A stretch of 64,000 bases of DNA from Rosettibacter sp037481715 (lineage in GTDB: Bacteria > Bacteroidota > Ignavibacteria > Ignavibacteriales > Melioribacteraceae): assembly GCA_037481715.1 (NCBI GenBank), contig JBBFLD010000003.1, positions 186,001 to 250,000 of the forward strand. The letters run 5' to 3'. Of this stretch, positions 8,308 to 17,369 are shown one piece after another. The notes under the pieces are model-generated. The model ran no database searches. It was not told the DNA's origin and saw nothing but the letters and a program-made list of their open reading frames with translations. Each line of letters starts with the position of its first letter. Within the stretch, counting starts at the first letter, position 1. Position numbers and translations under genes: made by a program.

Positions 8308-9663
8308 ATGAAAGAAAGAATGAACATTGTTGTAGTTGGTCATGTTGATCATGGCAAAAGCACTTTAATCGGCAGATTACTTGCTGATACAAATTCATTA
8401 CCTGTTGGTAAACTTGAGCAGGTAAAAAGAAATTGTGAATTAAATGCCAAACCATTTGAATATGCTTTTCTGCTTGATGCTCTTATTGACGAACAATCTC
8501 AAGGAATTACTATTGATACAGCAAGAGTATTTTTTAAAACCTCAAAAAGAGAATACATCATTATTGATGCCCCAGGGCATATCGAATTTCTGAAAAACAT
8601 GATAAGCGGTGCTGCAAGAGCAGAAGCTGCTATTCTTCTAATAGATGCGCACGAAGGCATTGCAGAAAATTCTAAACGACATGCATACATGCTATCTCTG
8701 CTCGGTATTAAGCAAATTGTAGTTGCTATAAATAAAATGGACCTTGTTAATTACAGTGAAGACAAATTTAATGAAATAAAAAATGAGTATTCCATTTTCT
8801 TGAAAGAAATTGGAATAGTCCCGATTACTTACATTCCTATTTCAGCAAGACTTGGTTTGAACTTAATTGAGCACTCTGATTTAATGTCTTGGTATACTGG
8901 CAAAACAATTCTCGAAATAATTGATTCCTTCGAAAAAGAAATTGAAGAACAAGATAAAGATTTCAGAATGTTTGTTCAGGGTGTGTATAAATTTACAGAG
9001 AATGGAGATAACAGAAGAATTATTGCAGGAACAATAAATTCAGGAACTATTAATGTTGGTGATGAAATAATTTTTCTGCCATCCAATAAAAAATCAACTG
9101 TTAAAACAATTGAAATTTTTGGGAAAGACTCTCCGCTTTTTGCTTATGCCGAGCAGGCAATTGGAATCACACTCACAACCCAAATTTATGTCAAAGCAGG
9201 CGATTTAATTTGCAGAGCAGATCAGAAATTACCTTTTACTACAAACAGGTTCAGAGCAAATATCTTCTGGATGGGAAAAAATCCGCTGAGAATGAATAAT
9301 AAATATAAACTAAAAATCGGCACAAATAAGACAGGTCTTAGCATTGAAAAAATTATTTCGGTTATGAATGCATCAAATCTTGAAAGTTTTACAAATCAAA
9401 ACGAGGTGCATCGTAATGAAGTAGCACAAATAATTTTCAAAACAGATAAACCAATAAGTTTTGATTTGTTCAATCAAATAAAATCAACCGGTCGTTTTGT
9501 AATTGTTGATGAATACGATATTGCAGGTGGAGGAATAATTGTGGAAGCTCTCGAAGAAGAGATAAAACAAGAAACTTTTAATTACTCTGAATTCGAAAAA
9601 GAGTTTTATCAGCTGGTAAAAAAATTTTTCCCGCACTGGGAAATAAAAACTGCAATAGAATAA
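8308..9663 (+). CDS. cysN: Sulfate adenylyltransferase subunit 1 (GTPase)
   Basis: Elongation-factor-like GTPase whose GTP hydrolysis drives APS formation by CysD. 451 residues: G1 motif GHVDHGKS (11-18), G3 DAPGH (87-91), G4 NKMD (142-145), then two beta-barrel domains. There is no C-terminal APS kinase (CysC) fusion, consistent with a direct APS-to-sulfite route through CysH. The start is preceded by AGGGGAA. It lies 40 bases after cysD and 11 bases before cysG. Confidence 0.95.
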   Translation: MKERMNIVVVGHVDHGKSTLIGRLLADTNSLPVGKLEQVKRNCELNAKPFEYAFLLDALIDEQSQGITIDTARVFFKTSKREYIIIDAPGHIEFLKNMISGAARAEAAILLIDAHEGIAENSKRHAYMLSLLGIKQIVVAINKMDLVNYSEDKFNEIKNEYSIFLKEIGIVPITYIPISARLGLNLIEHSDLMSWYTGKTILEIIDSFEKEIEEQDKDFRMFVQGVYKFTENGDNRRIIAGTINSGTINVGDEIIFLPSNKKSTVKTIEIFGKDSPLFAYAEQAIGITLTTQIYVKAGDLICRADQKLPFTTNRFRANIFWMGKNPLRMNNKYKLKIGTNKTGLSIEKIISVMNASNLESFTNQNEVHRNEVAQIIFKTDKPISFDLFNQIKSTGRFVIVDEYDIAGGGIIVEALEEEIKQETFNYSEFEKEFYQLVKKFFPHWEIKTAIE

Positions 9664-9674
9664 GGTTTATAAAA

Positions 9675-10985
9675 ATGAAAGAATCTACTAAGTATAAAAT
9701 AAATTCGCTGCCTGTATTGTTGAGAAATCCAAATATCTTAATCATCGGCGGCGGCAAAGTTGCTCTTCAAAAAATTAATGTTCTCAAAGAGAACAATATA
9801 GATTTCTTTGTTATTTCCGAAAATCTTTGCGATGAATTAAAAAAATTATCATTCCCATACAGAATTAAAAAATTCGAAAAAAATGATGCGGATAATTTTA
9901 ATATCATCATTGATGCAACGGGAAATAAAGAGGTCAATTCCATACTGAAAGAAATTAAAAAAGAAAGATTTATTTTAATAAATACTGTTGATGTTCCAGA
10001 AGAATGCGACTTCTATTTTTCTTCATTATTAATTTATAAAAATCTGAAAATTGCCGTCTCAAGTGATGGTGCAAGTCCTACTTTAACAAAAATTGTAAGA
10101 GATAAAATAAAAGAATTTTTACCGGAGAAATTAGGTGATATCGCCAAAAAAAAATTAAATGAAAGAATCAAAGGTATTGTAAATATTGAAGAAACTAAAA
10201 ATGAAACTCTAAGACTCTTTGGGAAAGTATTTATAATCGGCTGTGGAATTGGGGGAGCAGATTTATTAACTATTAGAGCTTTCAAGGTTATTCAAAACTT
10301 AGATGTGGTTTTATATGACCATTTAATCACAAAAGAAATTTTGGACATCATTCCTGATAAAGCTGAAAAAATTTATGTAGGTAAATGCAAAGGCTCACAT
10401 TCAATCTCACAGGATGAAATTAATAAACTTATGCTTTCTTATGCAGAACAAGGTCTGAAAGTAGGCAGATTAAAAAACGGCGATCCATTTGTATTTGGCC
10501 GCGGTGCAGAAGAAGCATTATTCTTAATAAATAATAATATTGAAGTAGAAATAATTCCTGGAATTTCTTCTGCTTTTTGCGCTCCATTAGCAGCAGGCAT
10601 TCCTTCAACCATGCGCGGTTATTCTTCTTCTGTAACTATTGTAACAGGTCATTTGAATGGAAATGTTTTTGATACTTCGTGGATTGACTTATTGAAAAGA
10701 AAAAATCACACTACAATTGTTTTAATGGGATTAACTCAAGCAGAAAATATTGTCAATCATGCTATTCAACATGGTGTAGAAAAAAATTTACCTGCAGCAA
10801 TAATCTCAAATGCTGCAAGAAACAATCAAAAAGTATTGCTTACAACTTTAGAAAATTTAATTGAGGTTTCTAAAGAAGCTGAATCGCCTGCTGTCCTCGT
10901 ATTTGGAGAAGTAACAAATTTTTCAACTATTCTGCCTCATATTAAAATAGAATCTCTCGATAAAATTGAATTAAATACCAAATAA
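9675..10985 (+). CDS. cysG: Siroheme synthase, trifunctional CysG type
   Basis: Makes siroheme, the cofactor of the sulfite reductase encoded next. 436 residues. The N-terminal NAD-binding half (about 1-190; GGGKVALQK near 26-34) gives precorrin-2 dehydrogenase and ferrochelatase activity. The C-terminal half (about 195-425) is the SAM-dependent uroporphyrinogen-III methyltransferase, with GCGIGGADLLT, RLKNGDPFVFGRG and PGISSA. Two normally conserved positions differ slightly (GCGIGGAD for the usual GAGPGDPD, and N for G in RLKGGDP), but the motifs are otherwise intact. Confidence 0.92.
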   Translation: MKESTKYKINSLPVLLRNPNILIIGGGKVALQKINVLKENNIDFFVISENLCDELKKLSFPYRIKKFEKNDADNFNIIIDATGNKEVNSILKEIKKERFILINTVDVPEECDFYFSSLLIYKNLKIAVSSDGASPTLTKIVRDKIKEFLPEKLGDIAKKKLNERIKGIVNIEETKNETLRLFGKVFIIGCGIGGADLLTIRAFKVIQNLDVVLYDHLITKEILDIIPDKAEKIYVGKCKGSHSISQDEINKLMLSYAEQGLKVGRLKNGDPFVFGRGAEEALFLINNNIEVEIIPGISSAFCAPLAAGIPSTMRGYSSSVTIVTGHLNGNVFDTSWIDLLKRKNHTTIVLMGLTQAENIVNHAIQHGVEKNLPAAIISNAARNNQKVLLTTLENLIEVSKEAESPAVLVFGEVTNFSTILPHIKIESLDKIELNTK

Positions 10986-11004
10986 AATTTTGAAAGGAGA
11001 TAAA

Positions 11005-13218
11005 ATGGAACAAATTAAAATTTGGGAACAAATTGATATCAACAAAAATTTTGATGTTTATTCTGAAATTGATGAATATGAAGATATCATACATAAATTA
11101 AAAGCCGGGGAAATTCATCCCGAGAGATTTAAGGGATATAGACTAACATTTGGAACTTACGGAGTAAGACATCACGGCGAAGGCATTCACATGCAGAGAA
11201 TAAAAATTCCAAGTGGCTTTATATTATCCGAACAAATTAGACAAATAGCAAAAATTGTAAAGCTGTATGTGGGGTCAGGTCATGCTCATCTAACAACTCG
11301 ACAAGATATTCAAATTCACTTTGTAAAAATCGAGGATATTCCAAAAATATTAAGAATGTTAGCCGATGTAGGAATTACCACAAAAGAAGCCTGCGGAAAT
11401 AGTGTGCGCAACATTACTTCTTCATATTTATCAGGAATTAATCCTGATGAAAATTTCGATGTTCTGCCTTATGCTGTCTATTGCACAAGATATTTTTTAA
11501 GACATCCTTTATCTTCTACTCTGCCAAGAAAATTTAAAATATCATTTTCTGAAAGCGAAGAAGATTTAGCATATTCAAGAATTCACGATATTGGCTGCAT
11601 TGCTCAAAAAAGAACTAATGGAAAAGATGAATTTGGTTTCAGAATTTTTGTGGGTGGAGGACTTGGCTCGGTTCCTATGACTTCAAATCTTCTTTTTGAT
11701 TTTATCTCTGTAGCTGAATTCTATCCTCTTGCCGAAGCAATTTTAAGAACATTTCATAAACATGGAACCGAAGAAAGAAAAAATAGAAATCGTGCAAGAA
11801 TGAAATTCCTAATTGCCAGAATTGGCTTTGATAACTTTAAAGAACTTGTTCTTCAAGAATTTGAAGCAATAAAAAAAGTAAGAAAAATCGATAATGAACT
11901 TGAACATTACATAAAAAATTTTCCTCTTCCTGCACCAACAAAAAATGGTAGAGAAGATGGACCTCAAAATCATAATAAAATAAAATTTCCTTTATACGAC
12001 GACATTGAAACTGAAAACGAACCATTATGGAATACATTTTTAGAGAAATATATCATCAAACAAAAACAACCGAATTATTTTGCATTATTAATCAAGCCGC
12101 CTTTAGGCAATTTAACTCCAGACCAATTAAATGTGATAGCAGATTTTGCTGATTCTCATGCAGAAGGTTTCTTGAGAATTACACCAACTCAAAAAATTCT
12201 GATTCCATGGATTGAAGAAAAATTCTTAAAAGATTCATTTCAATTTCTTAAATACAATAACTTCATTGGTACTGAAACAGAAGCAATGCGGGAAATTGTA
12301 TCCTGTCCTGGTGCTTTTTCATGCCGCTTGGCTGTTACTCATCCTTACAATTTTGCAGAGCATATTGGAAAAAATTTAGATGAACTTAACGGCATAAGAA
12401 TTCATATTTCGGGCTGCCCAAATTCTTGCGGACAGCATCATATTGGCGACCTTGGATTTTTTGGTGCTTCATTAAAAGTAGACGGCAAACTATCACCGCA
12501 TTATGTTGTTTTAATCGGCGGAAATGTTTTCAATCAGCGTGATAGAATTGGACAAGTAATTGGAAAAATTCCTGCTGTAAATGCACACAATTTTGTAAAG
12601 GATGTTATAGAATTATGGAAAGAACAAAAATTAGAAGGCGAACAATTTTTTGAATTTGTCGACCGAATTGGAATTGATCAGTTCAGGAAATTGTTAATAA
12701 AAAATTCAAAAGTAGATAAAGAAAATTATGAATACTTCCGTGAGCCAGGATTTCAAGATGAATTTAAGATGGAAGCAGAATCACGCGGTGAATGTGCTGG
12801 AAGTCTTCTTGATATTATGGCTATTAATCTCTACGATTCAATTAGAAATATTTATGAAGCTGAAGATGATTTTAATTTGGAAGAATGGAACAATGTAAAA
12901 CAAAAATGCCTTGATTCAATATTAAAATGCTCAAAAATGTATGTATATCTTGAAGGCATTGAACCACAAAACGAAGAAGAAATATTAACGGAATTTGTTA
13001 ACAGGATTGTTCCTAAAAATTGGTTATGCAGCAACTGGAATGATATTAAAGATAATTATTTCATTTGGAAATATTCCTCTGATAATAAACAAACTGCATT
13101 AGAAATTTTGGAATACACAAAAAAATTTGTTGAAGATGCTGATAAATCATACTTGCGACTTTTACCAAATTTAAAAATACTCGAATGTGCAAAAGTAACA
13201 GGAGAAGAAGATGTCTGA
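11005..13218 (+). CDS. Siroheme sulfite reductase (ferredoxin-type) with C-terminal helical extension
   Basis: Six-electron reduction of sulfite to sulfide. 737 residues with the two-fold ferredoxin-like plus siroheme/[4Fe-4S] repeat of the family. Cluster ligands are C434-x5-C440 and C471-x3-C475 (SCPGAFSC and GCPNSC). The ATG at 11005 follows AAGGAGA; a TTG at 10990 would start ahead of that SD and is rejected. After about residue 585 there is an extension of roughly 150 residues, helical and rich in charged and aromatic residues, that plain sulfite/nitrite reductases lack. A nitrite reductase would look similar; the sulfur operon decides. It overlaps the next gene by 8 bases. Confidence 0.9.
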   Translation: MEQIKIWEQIDINKNFDVYSEIDEYEDIIHKLKAGEIHPERFKGYRLTFGTYGVRHHGEGIHMQRIKIPSGFILSEQIRQIAKIVKLYVGSGHAHLTTRQDIQIHFVKIEDIPKILRMLADVGITTKEACGNSVRNITSSYLSGINPDENFDVLPYAVYCTRYFLRHPLSSTLPRKFKISFSESEEDLAYSRIHDIGCIAQKRTNGKDEFGFRIFVGGGLGSVPMTSNLLFDFISVAEFYPLAEAILRTFHKHGTEERKNRNRARMKFLIARIGFDNFKELVLQEFEAIKKVRKIDNELEHYIKNFPLPAPTKNGREDGPQNHNKIKFPLYDDIETENEPLWNTFLEKYIIKQKQPNYFALLIKPPLGNLTPDQLNVIADFADSHAEGFLRITPTQKILIPWIEEKFLKDSFQFLKYNNFIGTETEAMREIVSCPGAFSCRLAVTHPYNFAEHIGKNLDELNGIRIHISGCPNSCGQHHIGDLGFFGASLKVDGKLSPHYVVLIGGNVFNQRDRIGQVIGKIPAVNAHNFVKDVIELWKEQKLEGEQFFEFVDRIGIDQFRKLLIKNSKVDKENYEYFREPGFQDEFKMEAESRGECAGSLLDIMAINLYDSIRNIYEAEDDFNLEEWNNVKQKCLDSILKCSKMYVYLEGIEPQNEEEILTEFVNRIVPKNWLCSNWNDIKDNYFIWKYSSDNKQTALEILEYTKKFVEDADKSYLRLLPNLKILECAKVTGEEDV

Positions 13219-13453
13219 AATACAAATTAAAGCCAACGAAACATTAGACTTGAAAGGTGTTCCCTGCCCGCTTAATTATGTTAGAACAAAATTAAAATTA
13301 GAAACAATGCAGTCGGGAGATATTCTGGAAGTAATTCTGGATGATGGACAACCAATTAAAAATGTCCCCTTATCATTAAAACAGGATGGCCATGAAATTT
13401 TAATTCAGGAAAAAATTAATGAACGATTCTGGAAAATTTTTGTTAAGAAATAA
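13211..13453 (+). CDS. TusA-like sulfurtransferase 1
   Basis: 80 residues of the SirA/TusA fold. The active cysteine is in the N-terminal CP motif (GVPCPLNYVRTKL), the place where TusA carries a persulfide. It overlaps the end of the sulfite reductase gene by 8 bases and precedes cysK, so it probably relays sulfur inside this pathway. A second paralogue lies at 17139-17366 with the same -CPxxxVKTKLELE- layout. The partner is not known. Confidence 0.85.
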   Translation: MSEIQIKANETLDLKGVPCPLNYVRTKLKLETMQSGDILEVILDDGQPIKNVPLSLKQDGHEILIQEKINERFWKIFVKK

Positions 13454-13467
13454 AATTTGAGTAAAAA

Positions 13468-14391
13468 ATGAAAATTGCAGAAGACATAACAAAATTAATT
13501 GGAAATACTCCTCTGGTTCGGATAAATAAAATTACAAATGGTTCATATGCTACAATAGCAGCAAAATTAGAATCATTTAATCCATGTGCATCTGTTAAAG
13601 ACAGAATTGGAATTGCCATGATTGAAGATGCAGAGAAAAAAGGTCTTATTAATAAAGATACAATTATTGTCGAACCAACATCTGGAAATACTGGACTTGC
13701 ACTTGCTTATGTTGCAGCAGCTAAAGGCTACAAAGTTATAATAACAATGCCCGAAACAATGAGTATTGAAAGAAAAAAATTATTAGAATTATTTGGCGCC
13801 GAAGTAATTCTAACCCCAGCAGAAAAAGGAATGCAAGGTTCAATTGATAAAGCAGAAGAAATTTTAAGAAACACAAAAAATTCATTTATGCCTTATCAAT
13901 TTAAAAATCCAGCAAATCCTGAAATTCATAGAAAAACTACAGCTGAAGAAATCTGGAAAGATACAGATGGCAAAGTAGACATCTTTATAGCAGGAGTAGG
14001 AACAGGTGGAACTATCACAGGAGTTTCAGAAATTTTAAAGCAAAGGAAACCAGAATTAAAATCTATTGCTGTCGAACCATTCAGTTCGCCTGTACTATCT
14101 GGAGGAAAACCTGGTCCACACATGATTCAAGGTATTGGAGCAGGCTTTATTCCTGAAGTATTAAATGTCAATATCATAGATGAAATAATTCAGGTTAAAA
14201 ATGAAGATGCAATTAATATGGCAAAAAGAATTATAAGAGAAGAAGGAATTCTTGTTGGAATATCAAGCGGTGCTGCTATGTATGCTGCATTAGAAGTTTC
14301 TAAAAGAAAAGAAAACAAAGACAAATTGATTGTTGTAATTTTCCCTGATACAGGAGAAAGATATTTATCAATTTCATTTTTTACATCATAG
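13468..14391 (+). CDS. cysK: Cysteine synthase A (O-acetylserine sulfhydrylase)
   Basis: PLP enzyme that makes cysteine from O-acetylserine and sulfide (or a protein thiocarboxylate). 307 residues, fold type II: GNTPLVRI at 12-19, PLP Lys44 in the family motif around SVKDRIG, the substrate loop TSGNTG and the phosphate-binding GVGTGGT. It ends with PDTGERYLS and a short tail. It is located between a TusA gene and a sulfur-carrier gene; in the CysO-CysM pathway of actinobacteria a related enzyme uses a carrier thiocarboxylate, so that is a possible alternative donor here. No cysE is seen in the window. Confidence 0.94.
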   Translation: MKIAEDITKLIGNTPLVRINKITNGSYATIAAKLESFNPCASVKDRIGIAMIEDAEKKGLINKDTIIVEPTSGNTGLALAYVAAAKGYKVIITMPETMSIERKKLLELFGAEVILTPAEKGMQGSIDKAEEILRNTKNSFMPYQFKNPANPEIHRKTTAEEIWKDTDGKVDIFIAGVGTGGTITGVSEILKQRKPELKSIAVEPFSSPVLSGGKPGPHMIQGIGAGFIPEVLNVNIIDEIIQVKNEDAINMAKRIIREEGILVGISSGAAMYAALEVSKRKENKDKLIVVIFPDTGERYLSISFFTS

Positions 14392-14399
14392 GAGGTACC

Positions 14400-14618
14400 A
14401 TGGAGTTAACAATTAATGGACAATCAGAAAATATTGAGAAAGACTCTTTAACAATAATTGAGTTATTAAAAATAAAAAATGTTGAAATGCCAGAAATGGT
14501 TTCTGTTGAACTAAATGGTGAAATTGTAGACAGAAATGATTATGATAAAATCACACTTAAGGATAAAGATACAATAGAATTTTTATATTTCATGGGTGGC
14601 GGATGTCATGGAAATTGA
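14400..14618 (+). CDS. ThiS/MoaD-like sulfur carrier protein with masked C-terminus (HcyS-like)
   Basis: 72 residues with the beta-grasp ubiquitin-like fold of ThiS. The C-terminus reads F-M-G-G-G-C-H-G-N, so the diglycine (66-68) is followed by four or five extra residues that must be removed before adenylation. A JAMM protease at 17370 and an E1-like enzyme at 15851 supply both steps. The arrangement matches the HcyS-HcyF-HcyD-MetY system described in Wolinella succinogenes, where a carrier with a capped C-terminus is trimmed by its JAMM protease. SD GGAGG lies 4-5 bases before the ATG. The end overlaps the metY start by 11 bases. Confidence 0.85.
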   Translation: MELTINGQSENIEKDSLTIIELLKIKNVEMPEMVSVELNGEIVDRNDYDKITLKDKDTIEFLYFMGGGCHGN

Positions 14619-15837
14619 AACTAAGGCAATTCATGCCGGAAACTTTAAAGATGAAAAATTTGGTGCAACTTCAATTCCAATTTATGAAAGTGCATCATTT
14701 GCTTATAACACTGCTGAAGAGATTCGAGATGTATTCGAAGGAAAAAAATTTGGTTATGTTTATTCACGAATTGCAAATCCTACTGTAACAGCTTTTGAAC
14801 TAAGAATGAATGCACTTGAAGAAGGAATTGGTGCAATTGCAACTTCATCTGGTATGGCAGCAATAGCTACGGTAGTTTTTACTCTTACACAAATGGGAGA
14901 TGAGATAATCTCTTCAAGCTGTTTGTTTGGAGGAACTTATTCATTCTTTAAAGAGGTAATGAATAGATATGGAGTTAAAGTTAATTATGTTGACATCAAC
15001 GACATTGATACATGGGGAAAACTAATTAACACAAAAACAAAAATGATATTTTTAGAATCAATTAGTAATCCTAAACTCGACATACCTGATTTGAAATTAA
15101 TCTCAGAAAAGGCAAAAGAGTATAATATTCCCGTAATAGTTGATAATACTGTTGCAACACCATATCTATGGAGGTCAAAATATTTTGGTGCAGATATTAT
15201 TATTCATTCTGCAACAAAATATATTACAGGCAATGGAACCGCTATAGGCGGAATCTTAATTGATACTGGTAATTATGACTGGCGGAAAACAACAAATAAA
15301 TATGATATAATAAAAAAAGCAGGCAGCTTTGCATTTCTTGCTTATGCAAGGTCAAAAATTTATCAAAATATTGGTTTTTCACCATCACCATTTAATGCTT
15401 TTTTGCATTTGCTTGGATTGGAAACACTCTATCTTAGAATGGAAAAACACTGCAGCAATGCAATTAAATTAGCTGAATTCTTAAAATCTCATAAAAAAAT
15501 AATAAACGTAAATTACCCTGGTCTACCTGAAAATAAATTTCATAATATTGGTTATAAACAATTCAATAATAAATTCAGCGGACTACTAACATTCAACCTA
15601 AAATCAAAAGACGATTGTTTTAAATTCATTAACAATTTAAAACTTGCAAAAAATCTGGCAAATATTGGAGATACTCGTACTCTTGTAATACATCCTGATT
15701 CTACTATTTACTTAAACTGTTCAGAAGAAGAAAAGCAAATGGCTGGTGTGACTGATAACATGATAAGAGTATCAGTAGGACTTGAAAATATTAATGACAT
15801 CATAGAAGATTTCAATCAATCATTAGAAAAAATTTGA
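14608..15837 (+). CDS. metY: O-acetylhomoserine sulfhydrylase (MetY type)
   Basis: PLP enzyme of the Cys/Met metabolism family that forms homocysteine from an activated homoserine. 409 residues with PLP Lys204 (HSATKYITG), SRIANPT near the N-terminus and SSGMAAIA. In the Wolinella system MetY takes sulfur from a carrier-protein thiocarboxylate, which the neighbouring genes suggest here too. ATG 14608 lies in the last codons of the carrier gene; the codons for Gly-Gly-Gly there (GGTGGCGG) also serve as a plausible SD. A GTG at 14596 would add four residues. Cystathionine gamma-synthase is the main alternative. Confidence 0.85.
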   Translation: MEIETKAIHAGNFKDEKFGATSIPIYESASFAYNTAEEIRDVFEGKKFGYVYSRIANPTVTAFELRMNALEEGIGAIATSSGMAAIATVVFTLTQMGDEIISSSCLFGGTYSFFKEVMNRYGVKVNYVDINDIDTWGKLINTKTKMIFLESISNPKLDIPDLKLISEKAKEYNIPVIVDNTVATPYLWRSKYFGADIIIHSATKYITGNGTAIGGILIDTGNYDWRKTTNKYDIIKKAGSFAFLAYARSKIYQNIGFSPSPFNAFLHLLGLETLYLRMEKHCSNAIKLAEFLKSHKKIINVNYPGLPENKFHNIGYKQFNNKFSGLLTFNLKSKDDCFKFINNLKLAKNLANIGDTRTLVIHPDSTIYLNCSEEEKQMAGVTDNMIRVSVGLENINDIIEDFNQSLEKI

Positions 15838-15850
15838 AAGGGTTTTTTAT

Positions 15851-16654
15851 ATGAACTTCACAGAAGAACAAATTATAAGATACAGCAGAAACATAATATT
15901 AAAAGAAGTAGGCGGTGCTGGACAAAAAAAATTGCTTGATTCAAAAATTCTTGTTATTGGTGCTGGCGGATTAGGCTCTCCTGTATTATTGTACTTAGCA
16001 GCTGCAGGTGTTGGGACACTTGGAGTTGTTGACAGTGATGTTGTTGATTTAAGCAATCTTCAACGACAAATTATTCATTTCACTGAAGACATAAATTCAC
16101 CTAAAGTTCAATCTGCAAAAGTTAAGATTGAGAAACTTAATCCTGATGTAAAAGTAATTACATACAACACGAGATTAAATTCAAAAAATATTGTAGATAT
16201 CATTAAAGACTATGATTTTATAATTGATGGCACAGATAATTTCCCAACAAAATTTTTAGTAAACGATGCATGCGTTATGCACAATAAGCCTTTTTCTCAC
16301 GCAGGCATATTACGATTTGATGGACAAACATTTACATACACACCTGGCAATATGTGCTACAGATGCATATTCAAAGAGCCGCCACCAAAAGGAGTTGTGC
16401 CTACCTGCAGCGAAGCTGGTATTCTGGGAGCTGTTGCTGGAATAATCGGAACGATACAGGCAAATGAAGCATTAAAATTTATTTTGGATGCCGGAGAACT
16501 TCTAACAAATAGACTGCTTACTTTCAATGCTCTAACTGGAAAATTTAGAGAAATCAAATTAAAGAAAAATGAGAATTGTTCTGTTTGTGGAAAAAATCCA
16601 ACAATTAAAGAACTGCAGGATTATGAACAACCAGTTTGTGAACTAAAATTATAA
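15851..16654 (+). CDS. ThiF/MoeB-family adenylyltransferase (E1-like, HcyF role)
   Basis: Adenylates the C-terminal glycine of a ubiquitin-like carrier so that sulfide or persulfide can form a thiocarboxylate. 267 residues: nucleotide motif GAGGLG (38-43), the R/D/Q set in DLSNLQRQ, a Zn site formed by C169-x2-C172 and C243-x2-C246, and the likely catalytic Cys186 (VPTCSEAG). There is no rhodanese domain, so sulfur is likely delivered by the DsrE/TusA proteins encoded next. It lies 13 bases after metY. The partner carrier is assigned by context. Confidence 0.9.
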   Translation: MNFTEEQIIRYSRNIILKEVGGAGQKKLLDSKILVIGAGGLGSPVLLYLAAAGVGTLGVVDSDVVDLSNLQRQIIHFTEDINSPKVQSAKVKIEKLNPDVKVITYNTRLNSKNIVDIIKDYDFIIDGTDNFPTKFLVNDACVMHNKPFSHAGILRFDGQTFTYTPGNMCYRCIFKEPPPKGVVPTCSEAGILGAVAGIIGTIQANEALKFILDAGELLTNRLLTFNALTGKFREIKLKKNENCSVCGKNPTIKELQDYEQPVCELKL

Positions 16655-16665
16655 AGGGGTTTGTT

Positions 16666-17142
16666 ATGAATAATAAAAAATTATCAATTGTACTTTTCAG
16701 CGGCGATTTTGATAAAGCTATTGCAGCTTTTACAATTGCTTCGGGAGCAGCTGCAGTTAATTATGAAGTAAATCTGTTCTTTACTTTCTGGGGATTAAAT
16801 GTTATTAAAAAATATAAAGGAAGAAATCCAGCTGGAAAAGGTTTTCTTGCAAGAACTTTTAACTTTTTAATGGGTGGATTTAAAAATCTTCCTCTAAGCA
16901 GATTAAACTTTGCAGGCATAAGTCCTAAATTAATGACTGGATTAATGAAAAAAAGAAATGTTGCAACTCTAAAAGAATTAGTAGATGCAGCTATTCAATT
17001 GAATATTAATTTGTATGCCTGTGAAATGTCAATAAATATTCTTGGACTGAAAAAAGAAGATTTCATACCGGAAGTCAAAGAAATTCTTGGAGTTGCAAAA
17101 TTTTTGAATATTTCTGAAGGAGGTGAAATATTATTCATATGA
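16666..17142 (+). CDS. DsrE2-like sulfurtransferase
   Basis: 158 residues of the DsrE/DsrF/DrsE superfamily, DsrE2 branch (LSIVLFSGDFDKAIAAFTIASGAAA at the N-terminus, with a mid-protein hydrophobic loop around FNFLMGGFKNLPLSRL). The conserved cysteine is in LYACEMS near residue 120, the position that carries sulfur in relatives. It overlaps the downstream tusA-like gene by 4 bases. DsrE-TusA pairs are known to relay persulfide sulfur, so together they may load the E1/carrier pair. Confidence 0.85.
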   Translation: MNNKKLSIVLFSGDFDKAIAAFTIASGAAAVNYEVNLFFTFWGLNVIKKYKGRNPAGKGFLARTFNFLMGGFKNLPLSRLNFAGISPKLMTGLMKKRNVATLKELVDAAIQLNINLYACEMSINILGLKKEDFIPEVKEILGVAKFLNISEGGEILFI

Positions 17143-17366
17143 AAACTGTAAGATTAGATATTACAAAAGATCACTGTCCAATGACTTTTGTAAAAACAAA
17201 ACTCGAACTTGAAAAACTTCAAAAAGGTGATATACTTGAAGTAATTCTTAAAGAAGGCGAACCTTTGGAAAATGTTCCTAAAACCGTTACTGAACAAGGA
17301 AATAAAGTAATCGATATTAAAAAAATTCAAGATGATATCCATATGGTAATTATCGAGAAGGGTTAA
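17139..17366 (+). CDS. TusA-like sulfurtransferase 2
   Basis: 75 residues, SirA/TusA fold, active cysteine in DHCPMTFVKTK. It is clearly a paralogue of the protein at 13211-13453 (both share KLxLExxxxGDILEVIL and NVP). The ATGA overlap with the DsrE2 gene implies translational coupling. It is likely the partner of DsrE2 in delivering sulfur to the ThiF-type enzyme. Confidence 0.85.
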   Translation: MKTVRLDITKDHCPMTFVKTKLELEKLQKGDILEVILKEGEPLENVPKTVTEQGNKVIDIKKIQDDIHMVIIEKG

Positions 17367-17369
17367 CAA

